Of a stretch of 37,616 bases of DNA, positions 1 to 9,317 are shown piece by piece. The stretch is from Phormidium tenue FACHB-886 (lineage in GTDB: Bacteria; Cyanobacteriota; Cyanobacteriia; Elainellales; Elainellaceae), in NCBI RefSeq assembly GCF_014764505.1, contig NZ_JACXWX010000045.1, positions 1-37,616 of the forward strand. Direction: 5' to 3'. Each line of letters opens with the position of its first letter. Positions within the stretch are counted from its first letter, which is position 1. The notes beneath the pieces are model-generated. The model worked only from the letters and a program-made list of their open reading frames with translations, had not been told where the DNA came from and did not search any database. The translations under genes were made by a program, and so were the position numbers.

Positions 1-154
1 TTCTCTAAGTCCATCTGGTTACATGATGTTGTCATTGGATTGTTCATCAATCGTTATGAGTTTGGACTATCCATCTAACTCCACTTCCACACGTCTAGAA
101 CATTACCTAGAACGCAGGCTAGTCTTTCCATCGATCGAGCAGTTCATTGAGGTG

Positions 155-2773
155 CTATAGCCAGTTGCCTACCAGCACATACGGTGCCCAATAAAGCGGA
201 TGTCTGTAATTTGGATCGTGCAGCAAAGATAACTGCGCTTGACGCAGAACTTCTGCCTTGGATAAGTCAGAAGGGACTAACTCTCGGTAAAACTGGCTAA
301 TTAGGCGAGCCGCAGATTCATCATTGAGGCTCCACAAGGAAGCAAGTGTACTCCGCGCCCCAGACTGAACTGCAACTCCTGCTAATCCTAAAGCAGCGCG
401 ATCGTCCCCTGACGCCGTTTCACATGCACTCAAAACCAGAAGCTCAATGGCTTTTTCTCTAGTTTCGTCTGTTGTGCGCAGCAAACTTCCTAGTTCCTTG
501 ACCGTAATGGGTTTATCCCAAGCTAGAACAAAAGTAGCATCAGCATTGGAGCTAAACTGACCGTGCGTTGCTAAGTGAACAATGGAGAATGGGTTCGATT
601 TAATTTCAGCTTGCAGGGTTGCACTGGTAAATGTTTCATTCAGCAGAATCTGACCAGGAATCTCAGTCTGAACGGACTGTAATTCGCGTTGCACATTGGC
701 AAGAGCGCTGAATCCATTCCGCTCTTCAGTTAGTCCTGCCATCAGCGCCTGTAGTCGGTTTCGCTCCAATGCTGTAGGGTTGAACAGCTGCAATCCAGGA
801 GTGAGGGCAATGCTATAGTTTTCAATGAGATATTGGCTGCCATCATAGAGCGCTGCCATTGGCACATTCCGAAATGCCCCATCTAATACAAAAGAGAGTG
901 TTGTAATAGCTTTTTCCTGAAGCTCAGCTGCGATCGGCTGAATTAACCAATCGTATACCTGTTGTCCTAAGCGCTTTCCTTGAGAAGTTGTAAAAGGTTT
1001 CTCTAGGTTCTGCCGCAATTGCATTAAGGTTTCTTCTACCTCAGGTTGAGAAACTGCCGCTGTATATTGATATAAAGGTTGTCCTGGCAAGCTAAGAATG
1101 ATTTCCAGACGGTCTTGCAAAATGATGGGGTAGATGACAGCAGCGCTACTTTCCTCTATTTGATCAATGGCGACAGCTTGCCCCTCTAAACAAGCGGTAC
1201 GGAAAAAGTTATCTAGTTCTGCTAGCTGAAGAGATTCAATGACCTGACGAGCCTGCTTTAGATTTATCTGATCCGGCTGACTGCTAGAAGAGCGCCTCAG
1301 TAGCAAATCTACTAACTCTCGGTAAACTGGCTCCACCTTTTCCCGGAAGGAAAACTGGAGGTCAGGGTTGGTGGCAAGCAGATCTTTACGAACTGACTGC
1401 AACGTCTGAAATGCAGCCTGATAGGCAGCGATCGCAGGTTGCCCCTGTGCTTTGAGCAGCCGTCCGAGCTGCCACTGCCACTGGTAGGCAATGTCAGCAG
1501 CATTCACAGCTTGAGCGATCAAAAGTGCTCGCTCTGTCAGCGCTTGTGCCTCCGACCATTGCTGTGTTTGTTCGTAAATGCTGCCTAAATTTCCCAGCGC
1601 ATAGGCTTCAGCCCGTATGTCTTTGAGACTGCGGGCTTGCTCAACCGCAACAGCAAGCGCTTGAGCAGCCGTTTGAACCGGACGTACGGAAGGCTCTGCT
1701 GCCCTCCACCTAGCTAAGCTCAAGGCAAAATTAATTCTGGCATAAACAACAGCGCGACTAGCCGAGAGAGCCGCTAGCTGGGCTTGAATTTCCGGCAGTA
1801 GAGACTGTGCCGGTGCCCCTTGCTCTGTTTCAATCAATAAGCTGAACTGGTTGAGATTAGACTGAAGCTGGATGAGCGATGGAGCAGTGAGCGCAGCCTG
1901 CTGATAAAACTTGAGCGCAGCCGTACGATCTTGTTGCGACCGCGCCACATTACCCAAACTCAGAAGCGTTGCGCCGATCTCGGTCGGGGAATCGAATAGC
2001 TGAGCGATCGCCAAACTCTGTTCCAACACTCGACGAGCATTTTCGAGATTGCCGGTCGATCGTAGACCATCTCCCAAAGCGCGGAGAGCAGCTGCTTTGA
2101 GGAGCGAATCAGGCTGCTGCTGGAGCGATCGCTCCACTTCGTTCAGCGTTTGCTTTGCCTGTAGGAATAGCCCTAGCGATTGTTGTGCCTGTGCTTGGTT
2201 GAGCAGATTGGCTAGTCTTTTGTCTGGATCACCTGCTTCAGCATAGGTTGCCGCTGCTTGTTTCCAGGTGTCCAGCGCTTGTTCGATCTGTCCTTGAGCA
2301 AACTGGAGGCTGCCCTGCGTATTCAACGCCTGCGCGAAAACGAGTCGATCGCTTTGAGCCGATCTGGGTGTCTGCAACAGCGACAGGCTCATCGTAATAT
2401 TTTGCTCTGCCTCAGACCACAACCCAAGCTGCTGCTGGGCAGAAGATAGATTGCTGAGTGCCAGCGCTTGATTGCGATCGTCTCCCCTCGCTTGGTAACC
2501 TGCTGCTGCCTGTTGCCAAAGTTCTGCCGCTTGGGCAAATTGTCCTGCCTGATAGTATTCCTTGCCCTGCTGCACAAGTTGAGCGAAATCAATTTGGGAG
2601 CTGGGCGGTAGAAGCTGGGAGGATTGGAGCTGAGCGGCAGGAGTGGAAAGAGTGGCAGCTTGCATTAATTCTGCTCTTCCCTGAGAAAATTCTAGACCTA
2701 AGACCAAACTCAGTCCTATCGTCAGCCACTTCAAAAATGTAGGAAAGCGGTGCCGCGGCTGAGGTCTTTTCAT
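155..2773 (-). CDS. Secreted TPR-CHAT protein (caspase-like peptidase domain)
   Basis: Predicted periplasmic or surface-associated protein of 872 residues. The N-terminus (MKRPQPRHRF, then a hydrophobic stretch to about residue 32) looks like a Sec signal peptide. Residues about 60-450 hold tandem TPR-like helical repeats (for example YYQAGQFAQAAELWQQAAAG). The last ~270 residues are a CHAT domain (caspase HetF-associated with TPRs). The expected catalytic pair is visible: His in HLATHG (about residue 737) and Cys in LSACETA (about residue 784), so it is probably an active cysteine protease; its substrate is unknown. The gene lies 97 bp downstream of a peptidoglycan-binding gene on the same strand and could be co-transcribed with it. 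It is divergent from the sigma-like/DUF1822/CHAT-CHASE2 run. Family call is firm; export and activity are inferred. Confidence 0.93.
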   Translation of the reverse strand: MKRPQPRHRFPTFLKWLTIGLSLVLGLEFSQGRAELMQAATLSTPAAQLQSSQLLPPSSQIDFAQLVQQGKEYYQAGQFAQAAELWQQAAAGYQARGDDRNQALALSNLSSAQQQLGLWSEAEQNITMSLSLLQTPRSAQSDRLVFAQALNTQGSLQFAQGQIEQALDTWKQAAATYAEAGDPDKRLANLLNQAQAQQSLGLFLQAKQTLNEVERSLQQQPDSLLKAAALRALGDGLRSTGNLENARRVLEQSLAIAQLFDSPTEIGATLLSLGNVARSQQDRTAALKFYQQAALTAPSLIQLQSNLNQFSLLIETEQGAPAQSLLPEIQAQLAALSASRAVVYARINFALSLARWRAAEPSVRPVQTAAQALAVAVEQARSLKDIRAEAYALGNLGSIYEQTQQWSEAQALTERALLIAQAVNAADIAYQWQWQLGRLLKAQGQPAIAAYQAAFQTLQSVRKDLLATNPDLQFSFREKVEPVYRELVDLLLRRSSSSQPDQINLKQARQVIESLQLAELDNFFRTACLEGQAVAIDQIEESSAAVIYPIILQDRLEIILSLPGQPLYQYTAAVSQPEVEETLMQLRQNLEKPFTTSQGKRLGQQVYDWLIQPIAAELQEKAITTLSFVLDGAFRNVPMAALYDGSQYLIENYSIALTPGLQLFNPTALERNRLQALMAGLTEERNGFSALANVQRELQSVQTEIPGQILLNETFTSATLQAEIKSNPFSIVHLATHGQFSSNADATFVLAWDKPITVKELGSLLRTTDETREKAIELLVLSACETASGDDRAALGLAGVAVQSGARSTLASLWSLNDESAARLISQFYRELVPSDLSKAEVLRQAQLSLLHDPNYRHPLYWAPYVLVGNWL

Positions 2774-2802
2774 CGAAGTCCAAGTGCGATAAACAGTAAC
2801 TT

Positions 2803-2840
2803 GCCATATCAGAAAGAGTAAACCATCTTTCCGATATGGC
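2803..2840 (-). terminator. Intergenic hairpin between the peptidoglycan-binding and TPR-CHAT genes
   Basis: An inverted repeat of 14 nt arms (2803-2816 against 2827-2840, one mismatch) with a 10-nt loop lies between two same-strand genes. There is no clear U-tract after it on the minus strand, so it may be an attenuator or RNA-processing/stability element rather than a full terminator. Confidence 0.45.
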
Positions 2841-2870
2841 TATCTAATATGGCTAAACGAATTTACACAA

Positions 2871-3347
2871 TTAATCGAATGCCATGAAGGCTGCTACACC
2901 ACTCATCGCCTGCCAAGTTTGAAGACCCACAATGCCATCCATCGGCAGCTCGCGCTGACCTTGAAAAGTTTTTACAGCGGCTTCTGTCAGCGCACCAAAG
3001 TCACCGTCGATCGATCCCTTATACAAACTAACAGCCTTGAGAATATCCTGTACAATCATCACATCTTCACCCTGGCTGTTCCGACGCAGGTACGGCACGG
3101 GTACATCAGCAATCGAATCATTCGCCAGCAGCGCTTTCCAGGTCTTTGGTCCAACAATGCCATCTCGCCGCAGCAGCTTAGAGTATTGGAACACTTTAAC
3201 CGCTTCTTTAGTTTTGGAACCAAAGATACCGTCGATATCAACTTTGTAGTTAAAGCTAACTCGGCGATTCAGTAGCTCTTGTAGCTCTTTGACTTTCAGA
3301 CCTTGTGATCCCTGCTGGAGTGTAGGATGGTTCGTTACAGCTTGCAT
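2871..3347 (-). CDS. Two-domain peptidoglycan-binding (PG_binding_1) protein
   Basis: 158-residue protein made almost entirely of two PG_binding_1 domains, about residues 8-75 and 82-150. Each carries the usual signature: LxxGSQGxxVxxLQ, DGIFGxxTxxAVxxFQ and DGIVGxxTWxA. Such domains bind cell-wall peptidoglycan. No catalytic domain and no obvious signal peptide are present (it starts MQAVTNHPTLQQG), so how it reaches the wall is unclear. The start is supported by an AGGAG about 11 nt upstream. A paralogue of nearly the same size and layout lies at 9516-10016, and both have the same 24-25 bp element upstream. Confidence 0.9.
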   Translation of the reverse strand: MQAVTNHPTLQQGSQGLKVKELQELLNRRVSFNYKVDIDGIFGSKTKEAVKVFQYSKLLRRDGIVGPKTWKALLANDSIADVPVPYLRRNSQGEDVMIVQDILKAVSLYKGSIDGDFGALTEAAVKTFQGQRELPMDGIVGLQTWQAMSGVAAFMAFD

Positions 3348-3416
3348 GATTGATTGCTCCTAATTGGGTGGATTGTTTGGTTGTGACCCTTGTGTAATCG
3401 GGTCGTTAATCTCCTA

Positions 3417-3440
3417 TGCGGGCGACTTCTGAGTTTATGC
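3417..3440 (-). promoter_or_regulatory. Shared upstream element, copy A
   Basis: On the minus strand this reads GCATAA, then 11 nt beginning ACTC, then GCCCGCA. Its gene-proximal end is 69 nt upstream of the peptidoglycan-binding gene start at 3347. Copies in the same orientation lie upstream of the second peptidoglycan-binding gene (9374-9398) and the RTX gene (16811-16835). It is probably a promoter or operator; which factor reads it is unknown. Confidence 0.6.
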
Positions 3441-3555
3441 AGGCAAGCAAACAGAATCTCCAAAAAAGCGATCGCCAAAGAACATGCCAGCCGTTGGGAT
3501 ATGATATGTGGCAACCCAAAAGCTGGATAAATCTGTTCCAATCCATTCACCTACA

Positions 3556-4779
3556 ATGAAGTCTCGGCAAAGCATTGCAGAAATTTTTTCGACATTTGTT
3601 CAATTTGTTGACGATCGCTTTCATCATTGGGCGATCGAGCCACGCCTATGGCGGAGCATGCAGCGAGAGCTGAAACAAGCCGCACAACTCGGTATAGCTG
3701 ATACAGCCGAAGCCGTTTGGGTGCTGCACTGGTGCAAGCTGCGACAAAACCAGCCAAACGGCTTGGCAGAAGGACATCTGTCTGCCTATCTGCAAGAAGC
3801 ATGCTACTGGGCATCGAGCCGCATGATCACCCAGCCAGCAGGATTGTCCTACACGCTGTCAGACTGTTTTCAAATCGCAGTTACAACAGTGCCCAAAGTC
3901 TTAGAAAACTATCGCTCTGAGCAGGGAGCCAGCCTCAAAACCTATGCCATTCTAAGGTTCAGCAATGCGATTCGCGATGCCTTACGTCAGCATCAGGAAA
4001 CCAGCCGCCGCACAGATTGGGGATTGCTCCGCAAGGTCAGCCAAAAGTGTTTAACCGAAGCGCTACAGATGGCAGGATTATCCGCAGAGTCCGTTGCCCA
4101 ATACCGCCTCGCTTGGACAAGCTTTAAACTCCTCTATGCCCCCAACGACGCTGCAACTCGCCAGCTTGCTGCTCCGGATGCCAAAACTTGGCAGGCGATC
4201 GCTCAACTTTACAACCAGCAGCGATTGCGCCAAGCGCCAGCTTCTCCTGAAACCGATCCAAAAATCTTAGAAAACTGGCTTAAGAATTGCGCCAAATATA
4301 TCCGTGCCTATCTCGCTCCCCCTACCACTTCGCTAAACGTACAGAAGTTTGAGGAAGGCGCGGGGGAACTGCAAGATGATTTGCCCGATCGCCTAGAGAG
4401 CAATCCCATGGCTGTGCTCATTGCCCATGAAGAAATGCAGGAGCGCCAGACCCAGAAAACGCAGCTTGCAGAAGTGCTAGAGGCTGCTCTCAAGAAGCTC
4501 GATCCGCAAGTCCAAACGCTGCTGGATTTGTATTACAGCAAAGGCTTGACTCAGCAGCAAATTGCTCAACAGCTTGAGGTAAAGCAATACACGGTTTCGC
4601 GTCGTCTCAGCAGCACAAAAGAGATTCTATTGAAAACTCTTGCCCAATGGAGCCAAGAAACGCTGCATATTTCGTTGACATCGCCCGTAGTGCAGCAGAT
4701 GAGTCATGGGCTTGAAGAGTGGCTTCAAACCCATTACCGCACTTTTGAATCCTTTTCCCGACAGGAGGGCGATCGATGA
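3556..4779 (+). CDS. Sigma-70-family RNA polymerase sigma factor-like protein
   Basis: Likely DNA-binding transcription regulator of about 407 residues. The C-terminal part (about residues 310-360, LDPQVQTLLDLYYSKGLTQQ onward) is a clear region-4 helix-turn-helix of sigma-70/ECF type, with IAQQLEVKQYTVSRRL as the HTH. A mid segment (about residues 110-160, with GASLKTYAILRFSNAIRDAL) resembles region 2 (compare G-x-x-F-S-T-Y-A in canonical sigmas), but the protein is longer and more divergent than an ECF sigma. An upstream in-frame GTG at 3508 is possible; I prefer ATG 3556 because MKSRQSIAEIF matches the family start as I recall it. Its stop overlaps the start of the DUF1822 gene by 4 bp (ATGA), so the two are translationally coupled. 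It may direct expression of the surrounding genes (inference). Confidence 0.85.
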   Translation: MKSRQSIAEIFSTFVQFVDDRFHHWAIEPRLWRSMQRELKQAAQLGIADTAEAVWVLHWCKLRQNQPNGLAEGHLSAYLQEACYWASSRMITQPAGLSYTLSDCFQIAVTTVPKVLENYRSEQGASLKTYAILRFSNAIRDALRQHQETSRRTDWGLLRKVSQKCLTEALQMAGLSAESVAQYRLAWTSFKLLYAPNDAATRQLAAPDAKTWQAIAQLYNQQRLRQAPASPETDPKILENWLKNCAKYIRAYLAPPTTSLNVQKFEEGAGELQDDLPDRLESNPMAVLIAHEEMQERQTQKTQLAEVLEAALKKLDPQVQTLLDLYYSKGLTQQQIAQQLEVKQYTVSRRLSSTKEILLKTLAQWSQETLHISLTSPVVQQMSHGLEEWLQTHYRTFESFSRQEGDR

Positions 4780-5990
4780 CGCTACTTTTAGACTTATCAG
4801 CGCAGTGGCTAGAAATTACGCAGGAGATTCATACCGAATCTTGGCAACAGAGCCAAACCTTACAGGGCAACCGCTGGCAGGCTTATTTAAACCAAGTTTG
4901 CCTACAAACAGTGTTGGACTGGCTGCAAGAGAAGTATGGCAGTGAGGTTAGAGTAGGCGATCCAGCAGGTGTGCCCCCGCTGTGGGAGATCGTAAACGGA
5001 AGTGTATTAGTTCTCGGAGAAATACGGCTAGTTTTAGTGCCAACCGAGGCGATCGATCATCTAGAGTTTCGGGTGCCGCAGGAATGGATTGATATTCCCA
5101 GTTGGGTCGGAGACTATTATTTAGCGATCGAGGTAGATACCGATGAACGCTCGCTCAACCTCTGGGGATATACCACTCATCAAGCGCTTAAAACAACTGC
5201 CAGCTATGATCCAATCGATCGCACCTACTGCCTGGAAGGCAGCCAGCTGTTTGCAGATTTAAATGGACTGTGGGTTCTCTACCAGCTTGCCACAGAACCA
5301 ACTCGTGCCCCTATATCCTCTTTGCCCCCGCTCACAGCAGCACAAGCAGAACGCTTGATTGAGCAATTAGCACCGCCAACCCTTATTCTGCCGCGTTTAG
5401 AACTTCCCTTTCCTGAATGGGGAGCGCTGCTGGAGCAAGACTGGCGGCAACAGCTCTGCCAAGCTAGACAGACGAGTGAAACAGCAGATTCTCAACCTAC
5501 CGCATCCACAGCTTCAGAAAATTCAACAGCGACCCAGATCGCAAATCTTAGCCGCTGGTTGCAGAACAGTTTTGAAGCGGGATGGCAAGCGATCGAAAGT
5601 TGGGTAAACACACCGGAGCTTGCCTTTAGCTTACGTCAGGAAGCCACGACGGAAACCGGGGTGCAGCGAGTCAAGCGAATTGTCTTGACAGCAGAGGGTG
5701 CAGATGAAAGTGCAGCCGAAACTGCCGTTTTGCTCTCAGTTTGTCTAACTGCAGAAACAGATGGCAGAATTGCAGTCCGCGCCAGAGTTTTGCCAGCAAG
5801 CGAAGCAGTTTTACCTGCCAGTTTGACTCTAAGTTTGCTTTCTGCGGCTGGAGAGGTGTTGCAGTCGGTGCAGGCTCGTAGCCAGGATAACTCGATTCAG
5901 CTGCGAAGATTTCGGGCTGCGGTGGGGCTGCAATTCTATCTGCAGGTCAGCCTGGCAGACGCGATCGTATCTGAAGGGTTTGTGCTTTAG
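4776..5990 (+). CDS. DUF1822 family protein
   Basis: 404-residue cytoplasmic-looking protein with no signal peptide or membrane segment. The first ~180 residues match the DUF1822 pattern as I know it (W-Q-x-Y-L-N near residue 35, then VPTEAIDHLEFRVPQEWIDI and WVGDYYLAIEVD). A low-complexity Ser/Thr/Ala linker at about residues 230-255 separates it from a beta-rich C-terminal part. Function is unknown. It starts inside the sigma-like gene stop and ends 23 bp before the CHAT-CHASE2 start, so the three form a tight operon. In cyanobacterial genomes DUF1822 genes often sit beside CHASE2 and DUF928 genes, which supports the name. Confidence 0.87.
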   Translation: MTLLLDLSAQWLEITQEIHTESWQQSQTLQGNRWQAYLNQVCLQTVLDWLQEKYGSEVRVGDPAGVPPLWEIVNGSVLVLGEIRLVLVPTEAIDHLEFRVPQEWIDIPSWVGDYYLAIEVDTDERSLNLWGYTTHQALKTTASYDPIDRTYCLEGSQLFADLNGLWVLYQLATEPTRAPISSLPPLTAAQAERLIEQLAPPTLILPRLELPFPEWGALLEQDWRQQLCQARQTSETADSQPTASTASENSTATQIANLSRWLQNSFEAGWQAIESWVNTPELAFSLRQEATTETGVQRVKRIVLTAEGADESAAETAVLLSVCLTAETDGRIAVRARVLPASEAVLPASLTLSLLSAAGEVLQSVQARSQDNSIQLRRFRAAVGLQFYLQVSLADAIVSEGFVL

Positions 5991-6013
5991 GAGGGTTGAG
6001 CAAAGGAAAAACC

Positions 6014-8443
6014 ATGAGTCAGCTTGTCATTCTCAATCTGGCGCAGGGCAATTTGAGTCGAGGCTGTCCCACTGTGATCGCCCAGCTTTGGCAAGCCGAT
6101 CGGCTCACGCCGATGCAATTTTTGGGTAGCCTCCCTGCTGCGCCTGAACTCGGTAAATTGTATGAGCGTTGGCAGCAGCTTTATGCAGCGTTTTATGCCT
6201 ATAAAAGCTGGCGGCAGCGTTCAAGCAATGTTTCTGCTGAATCTAATCGTCTGCTAGAAATTGAGATTGATGAAGAGGATGAAGTCACCCAGTTTTCTGT
6301 TGCAGAGTTTGAAGATCTTTGTCAAGAGATACAGCAATGCTTGAACCAGTGGCTAAACGCTCCGTCGTTTCACACTATCGATCGCCAGCTTCGCACTTAT
6401 CTGGTTCCAACAAACGAGATCCGTCTGATTGTGAGCGCAGACGATCGAGCATTGTTACGACTACCGTGGCACCTATGGCAGTTTTTTGAGGATTATTCCA
6501 GAGCAGAACTGGCGCTGAGTTTACCTGAATATACTCACGCGACTCAGGCAACAGTTGCCACCTCAGAAAAGATCAATATCCTGGCAATTCTGGGTAATCA
6601 AGAAGGAATCAATATTGATCAAGATCAGCATTTATTAGAACAGCTGCCTCACACAAACTTAAAGCTGTTATTGCAACCTAATATTAACCAGCTAAATGAA
6701 CAGCTCTGGCAACAGAGTTGGGATCTTCTATTCTTTGCAGGTCATAGCTCTAGTCAAGGAAAAGGAACCATTCAAATCAACCGAACTGATAGTCTGACGA
6801 TCGATCAGCTGCGGTATGGGCTGAAGCGGGCAATCGCTTCTGGTTTGAAGCTGGCAGTGTTCAACTCCTGTGACGGGCTGCGGCTAGCTTGGGATCTGGC
6901 AGATTTGCAAATTCCGCAAGTCATAGTGATGCGCGAGCCAGTTCCAGATCAAGTAGCCCAAGCTTTTCTCAAATATTTCCTGATTGCTTTTTCCGGCGGG
7001 CAGCCGCTCTACTTAGCCGTAAGACAAGCCCGGGAACAACTGCAAGCGTTAGAAGTCGATTTTCCTTGTGCAACCTGGCTTCCGGTGATTTGTCAGAACC
7101 CTGCAGAAGTTCCTCAAACCTGGCAGGAGTGGCGGAAGGACCCAGAGAAGTCAGAGAAGTTAGAACAAACAGAGAAGCAGGACAATAAAAGAGAAAAACC
7201 TGTCCATCCTGCAATTTTCCAGCGCTGGCGGCAGATTGTTTGCAGCAGTTTGCTCGTCACAGGCTGTTTGCTGGGCGTACGCTCGCTTGGTATTTTGCAA
7301 CCCCTGGAGCTTTGGGCATACGATCGCCTCCTGACACTGCGCCCAGCTGAACTGCCAGACGATCGCTTCCTGATTGTGAGGATTGACGAAGCAGATATTC
7401 AGGCACAAGATGCCAGCGATCGGCGCGGCTCACTTTCAGACAAAGCTTTAAACCAACTCCTGGAAAAGTTGGAACCGGCACGGGTGATTGGCTTAGATAT
7501 ATATCGAGATTTTTCAGTTAGCCCCGCAGTGCCCCAGCTAGCAAAACGACTGCAGCAGGAGCGTCGTCTGTTTGTAGTTTGCAAAAGCACGAGCGGTGCA
7601 GAAGACCCAACAGGTATTGCGCCGCCTCCAGAAGTGGCAGCAACTCAGATAGGGTTTAGCGACTTTCTGGCGGATGAGGACGGTATTCTGCGGCGACACT
7701 TGCTGTTGCACACCCCTGATCCGACCTCACCCTGCACGGCTCCCTATGCTTTCAACATGCAGCTCGCGTTTAGCTATCTGGATCAAGCAGGTGTGTCGGC
7801 AGCTTTTACACCTGAAGGTAATTTGATATTCAACAACCAATCCAAAGAGATCGTTCTACATCGGTTAAAAGACCGCACAGGCGGTTATCAATCCATCGAC
7901 GCACGGGGAAACCAAATTTTGCTCAACTACCGATCGCGCCCTTCTCCAGAAGCGATCGCGCCCCAAGTTTCTCTCACTCGCCTGCTCAGTGGTCAAATCA
8001 GCCCTACCCAAATCAAAGACCGGATTGTTTTGATTGGCGTAACAGCAGGAAGCAATCAGGACACCTGGTTGACTCCATACGGAAATCGTCGCTCTGAGCA
8101 AGTGGCAGGCGTGTTTCTCCAGGCACACATGACTAGCCAAGTGATCAGTGCGGTCTTGGACGATCGCCCCCTGCTGAGAGCCTGGACACTAGAACTGGAG
8201 GCAATCTGGATCTGGGGCTGGACGATCGGAACAGGGGTTCTGATGGAGCTGGGGCGGCATTTGATGCGCTCTCGGGCTCAAGTGCTTGTGTATGGGGGGC
8301 TAGGGGGGGTGGCGCTGCTGCTGGCAGGAGCTAGCTTGCTGCTGCTGATACAAGGAACCTGGGTTCCGTTGCTGCCTGCTGGCATCGGTGTAGGGGCAAT
8401 GGGTAGTATGAGTGGCTATTTAAGCCTGAAGCCTAGAAAATAG
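6014..8443 (+). CDS. CHAT-CHASE2 membrane sensor-protease
   Basis: About 809 residues. The N-terminal half (to about residue 365) is a CHAT caspase-like domain with His in FFAGHSS (residue 244) and Cys in FNSCDG (residue 286). A charged Glu/Lys linker (about 375-395) leads to a membrane segment (about 405-428), then a CHASE2 sensor domain (about 430-700, starting LELWAYDRLLTLRP), then hydrophobic segments to the end. Known CHASE2 topology places the sensor outside the inner membrane and the CHAT domain in the cytoplasm, so an external signal could gate an internal protease. Start chosen at ATG 6014 because of AAAGGAAAAA just upstream; a TTG at 5996 is the alternative. Third gene of the tight run. 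Confidence 0.92.
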   Translation: MSQLVILNLAQGNLSRGCPTVIAQLWQADRLTPMQFLGSLPAAPELGKLYERWQQLYAAFYAYKSWRQRSSNVSAESNRLLEIEIDEEDEVTQFSVAEFEDLCQEIQQCLNQWLNAPSFHTIDRQLRTYLVPTNEIRLIVSADDRALLRLPWHLWQFFEDYSRAELALSLPEYTHATQATVATSEKINILAILGNQEGINIDQDQHLLEQLPHTNLKLLLQPNINQLNEQLWQQSWDLLFFAGHSSSQGKGTIQINRTDSLTIDQLRYGLKRAIASGLKLAVFNSCDGLRLAWDLADLQIPQVIVMREPVPDQVAQAFLKYFLIAFSGGQPLYLAVRQAREQLQALEVDFPCATWLPVICQNPAEVPQTWQEWRKDPEKSEKLEQTEKQDNKREKPVHPAIFQRWRQIVCSSLLVTGCLLGVRSLGILQPLELWAYDRLLTLRPAELPDDRFLIVRIDEADIQAQDASDRRGSLSDKALNQLLEKLEPARVIGLDIYRDFSVSPAVPQLAKRLQQERRLFVVCKSTSGAEDPTGIAPPPEVAATQIGFSDFLADEDGILRRHLLLHTPDPTSPCTAPYAFNMQLAFSYLDQAGVSAAFTPEGNLIFNNQSKEIVLHRLKDRTGGYQSIDARGNQILLNYRSRPSPEAIAPQVSLTRLLSGQISPTQIKDRIVLIGVTAGSNQDTWLTPYGNRRSEQVAGVFLQAHMTSQVISAVLDDRPLLRAWTLELEAIWIWGWTIGTGVLMELGRHLMRSRAQVLVYGGLGGVALLLAGASLLLLIQGTWVPLLPAGIGVGAMGSMSGYLSLKPRK

Positions 8444-8467
8444 TGTCATTGGTTTGTGGAAGTGTTG

Positions 8468-9259
8468 ATGAAAACTAGGCTTTCTCCCCCCCGATTGCAC
8501 TCAGCCTGTTGGACGATTGGACTTACCTGTCTAAGCACGATCGCTCCAGCCCAACCGCTTTGGGCAAATTTCCAAGCTACTGAGGCGATCGAATCTCAAA
8601 TAATTTTCAATGCGCCGCCGCCCCCCACTGATCAAGGCTCACCCACAGGGCGATCGCAAGGAGGGGCGAGCCGGGGGCAATGTCAGCAGTATCAGTCTCT
8701 CACTGCCCTTGTGCCCGTGAGTCAAGGCAACGTCTGGGGGTTGACGACCCGCGAACATCCCAGCTTCTGGTTCTACTTGCCCAGTGCGCTTACCGCTGAA
8801 ACTTCGATCGAATTTGTGCTGCAAGATGAAACCGATCAAGAACTCTATAGAACTTCTTTTACCGCACCAGATACTCAACCTGGGTTAATCAGCCTCGCTG
8901 TTCCCACAACTGCACCCGCCTTAGAGATCGACAAGGCCTACTCCTGGACGCTCGTCTTCTACTGCAATCCTGCCAAGCCTTCAGAATCGGTTTATGTCCA
9001 GGGAAGTATCCAGCGAACCGATCTCAGCCCCCAGCAGCAAGCTCAGCTTAGAGCGACTACTCCACTAGAACAGGCTCGCCTGTATGCTGCAGACGGCATC
9101 TGGTACGAAGCGTTGGCTACTCTAGCCGATCTGCACCGGGCACAACCCAACCAACCCGACATTAAAACGGCTTGGACAGCCTTATTAAAACAGGTGAATT
9201 TAGAGTCGTTGGCTGAACAGCCGATCTCCTCCTGCTGCACGCCTGAGGTCTCGCAGTAA
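8468..9259 (+). CDS. DUF928 family secreted protein
   Basis: About 263 residues from ATG 8468. The N-terminus (MKTRLSPPRLHSACWTIGLT, ending near APAQPLWA) looks like a Sec signal peptide, so the protein is probably periplasmic. The core carries DUF928 hallmarks: GASRGQC, LTALVP, TTREHPSFWFYLP, and a beta-sandwich-like stretch ending with YSWTLVFYCNP. A C-terminal helical part (EQARLYAADGIWYEALATLA) resembles a TPR-like pair. A GTG at 8456 is in frame but would spoil the signal peptide. It lies 24 bp after the CHAT-CHASE2 gene and is followed by a strong terminator, closing the operon. Biochemical role unknown. Confidence 0.88.
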   Translation: MKTRLSPPRLHSACWTIGLTCLSTIAPAQPLWANFQATEAIESQIIFNAPPPPTDQGSPTGRSQGGASRGQCQQYQSLTALVPVSQGNVWGLTTREHPSFWFYLPSALTAETSIEFVLQDETDQELYRTSFTAPDTQPGLISLAVPTTAPALEIDKAYSWTLVFYCNPAKPSESVYVQGSIQRTDLSPQQQAQLRATTPLEQARLYAADGIWYEALATLADLHRAQPNQPDIKTAWTALLKQVNLESLAEQPISSCCTPEVSQ

Positions 9260-9317
9260 CCGCAATTTCTACAGCGCTTTGCACTGAAAAAATTTGTAGC
9301 CTGTTCAAATAGCAGAA

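Noticed and set aside
155-9259. Type III-E CRISPR (Craspase) or gasdermin-type CHAT defence system
   Set aside because: No cas gene, CRISPR array or gasdermin-like protein is seen near either CHAT gene. The context of DUF1822, DUF928 and TpsA is different.
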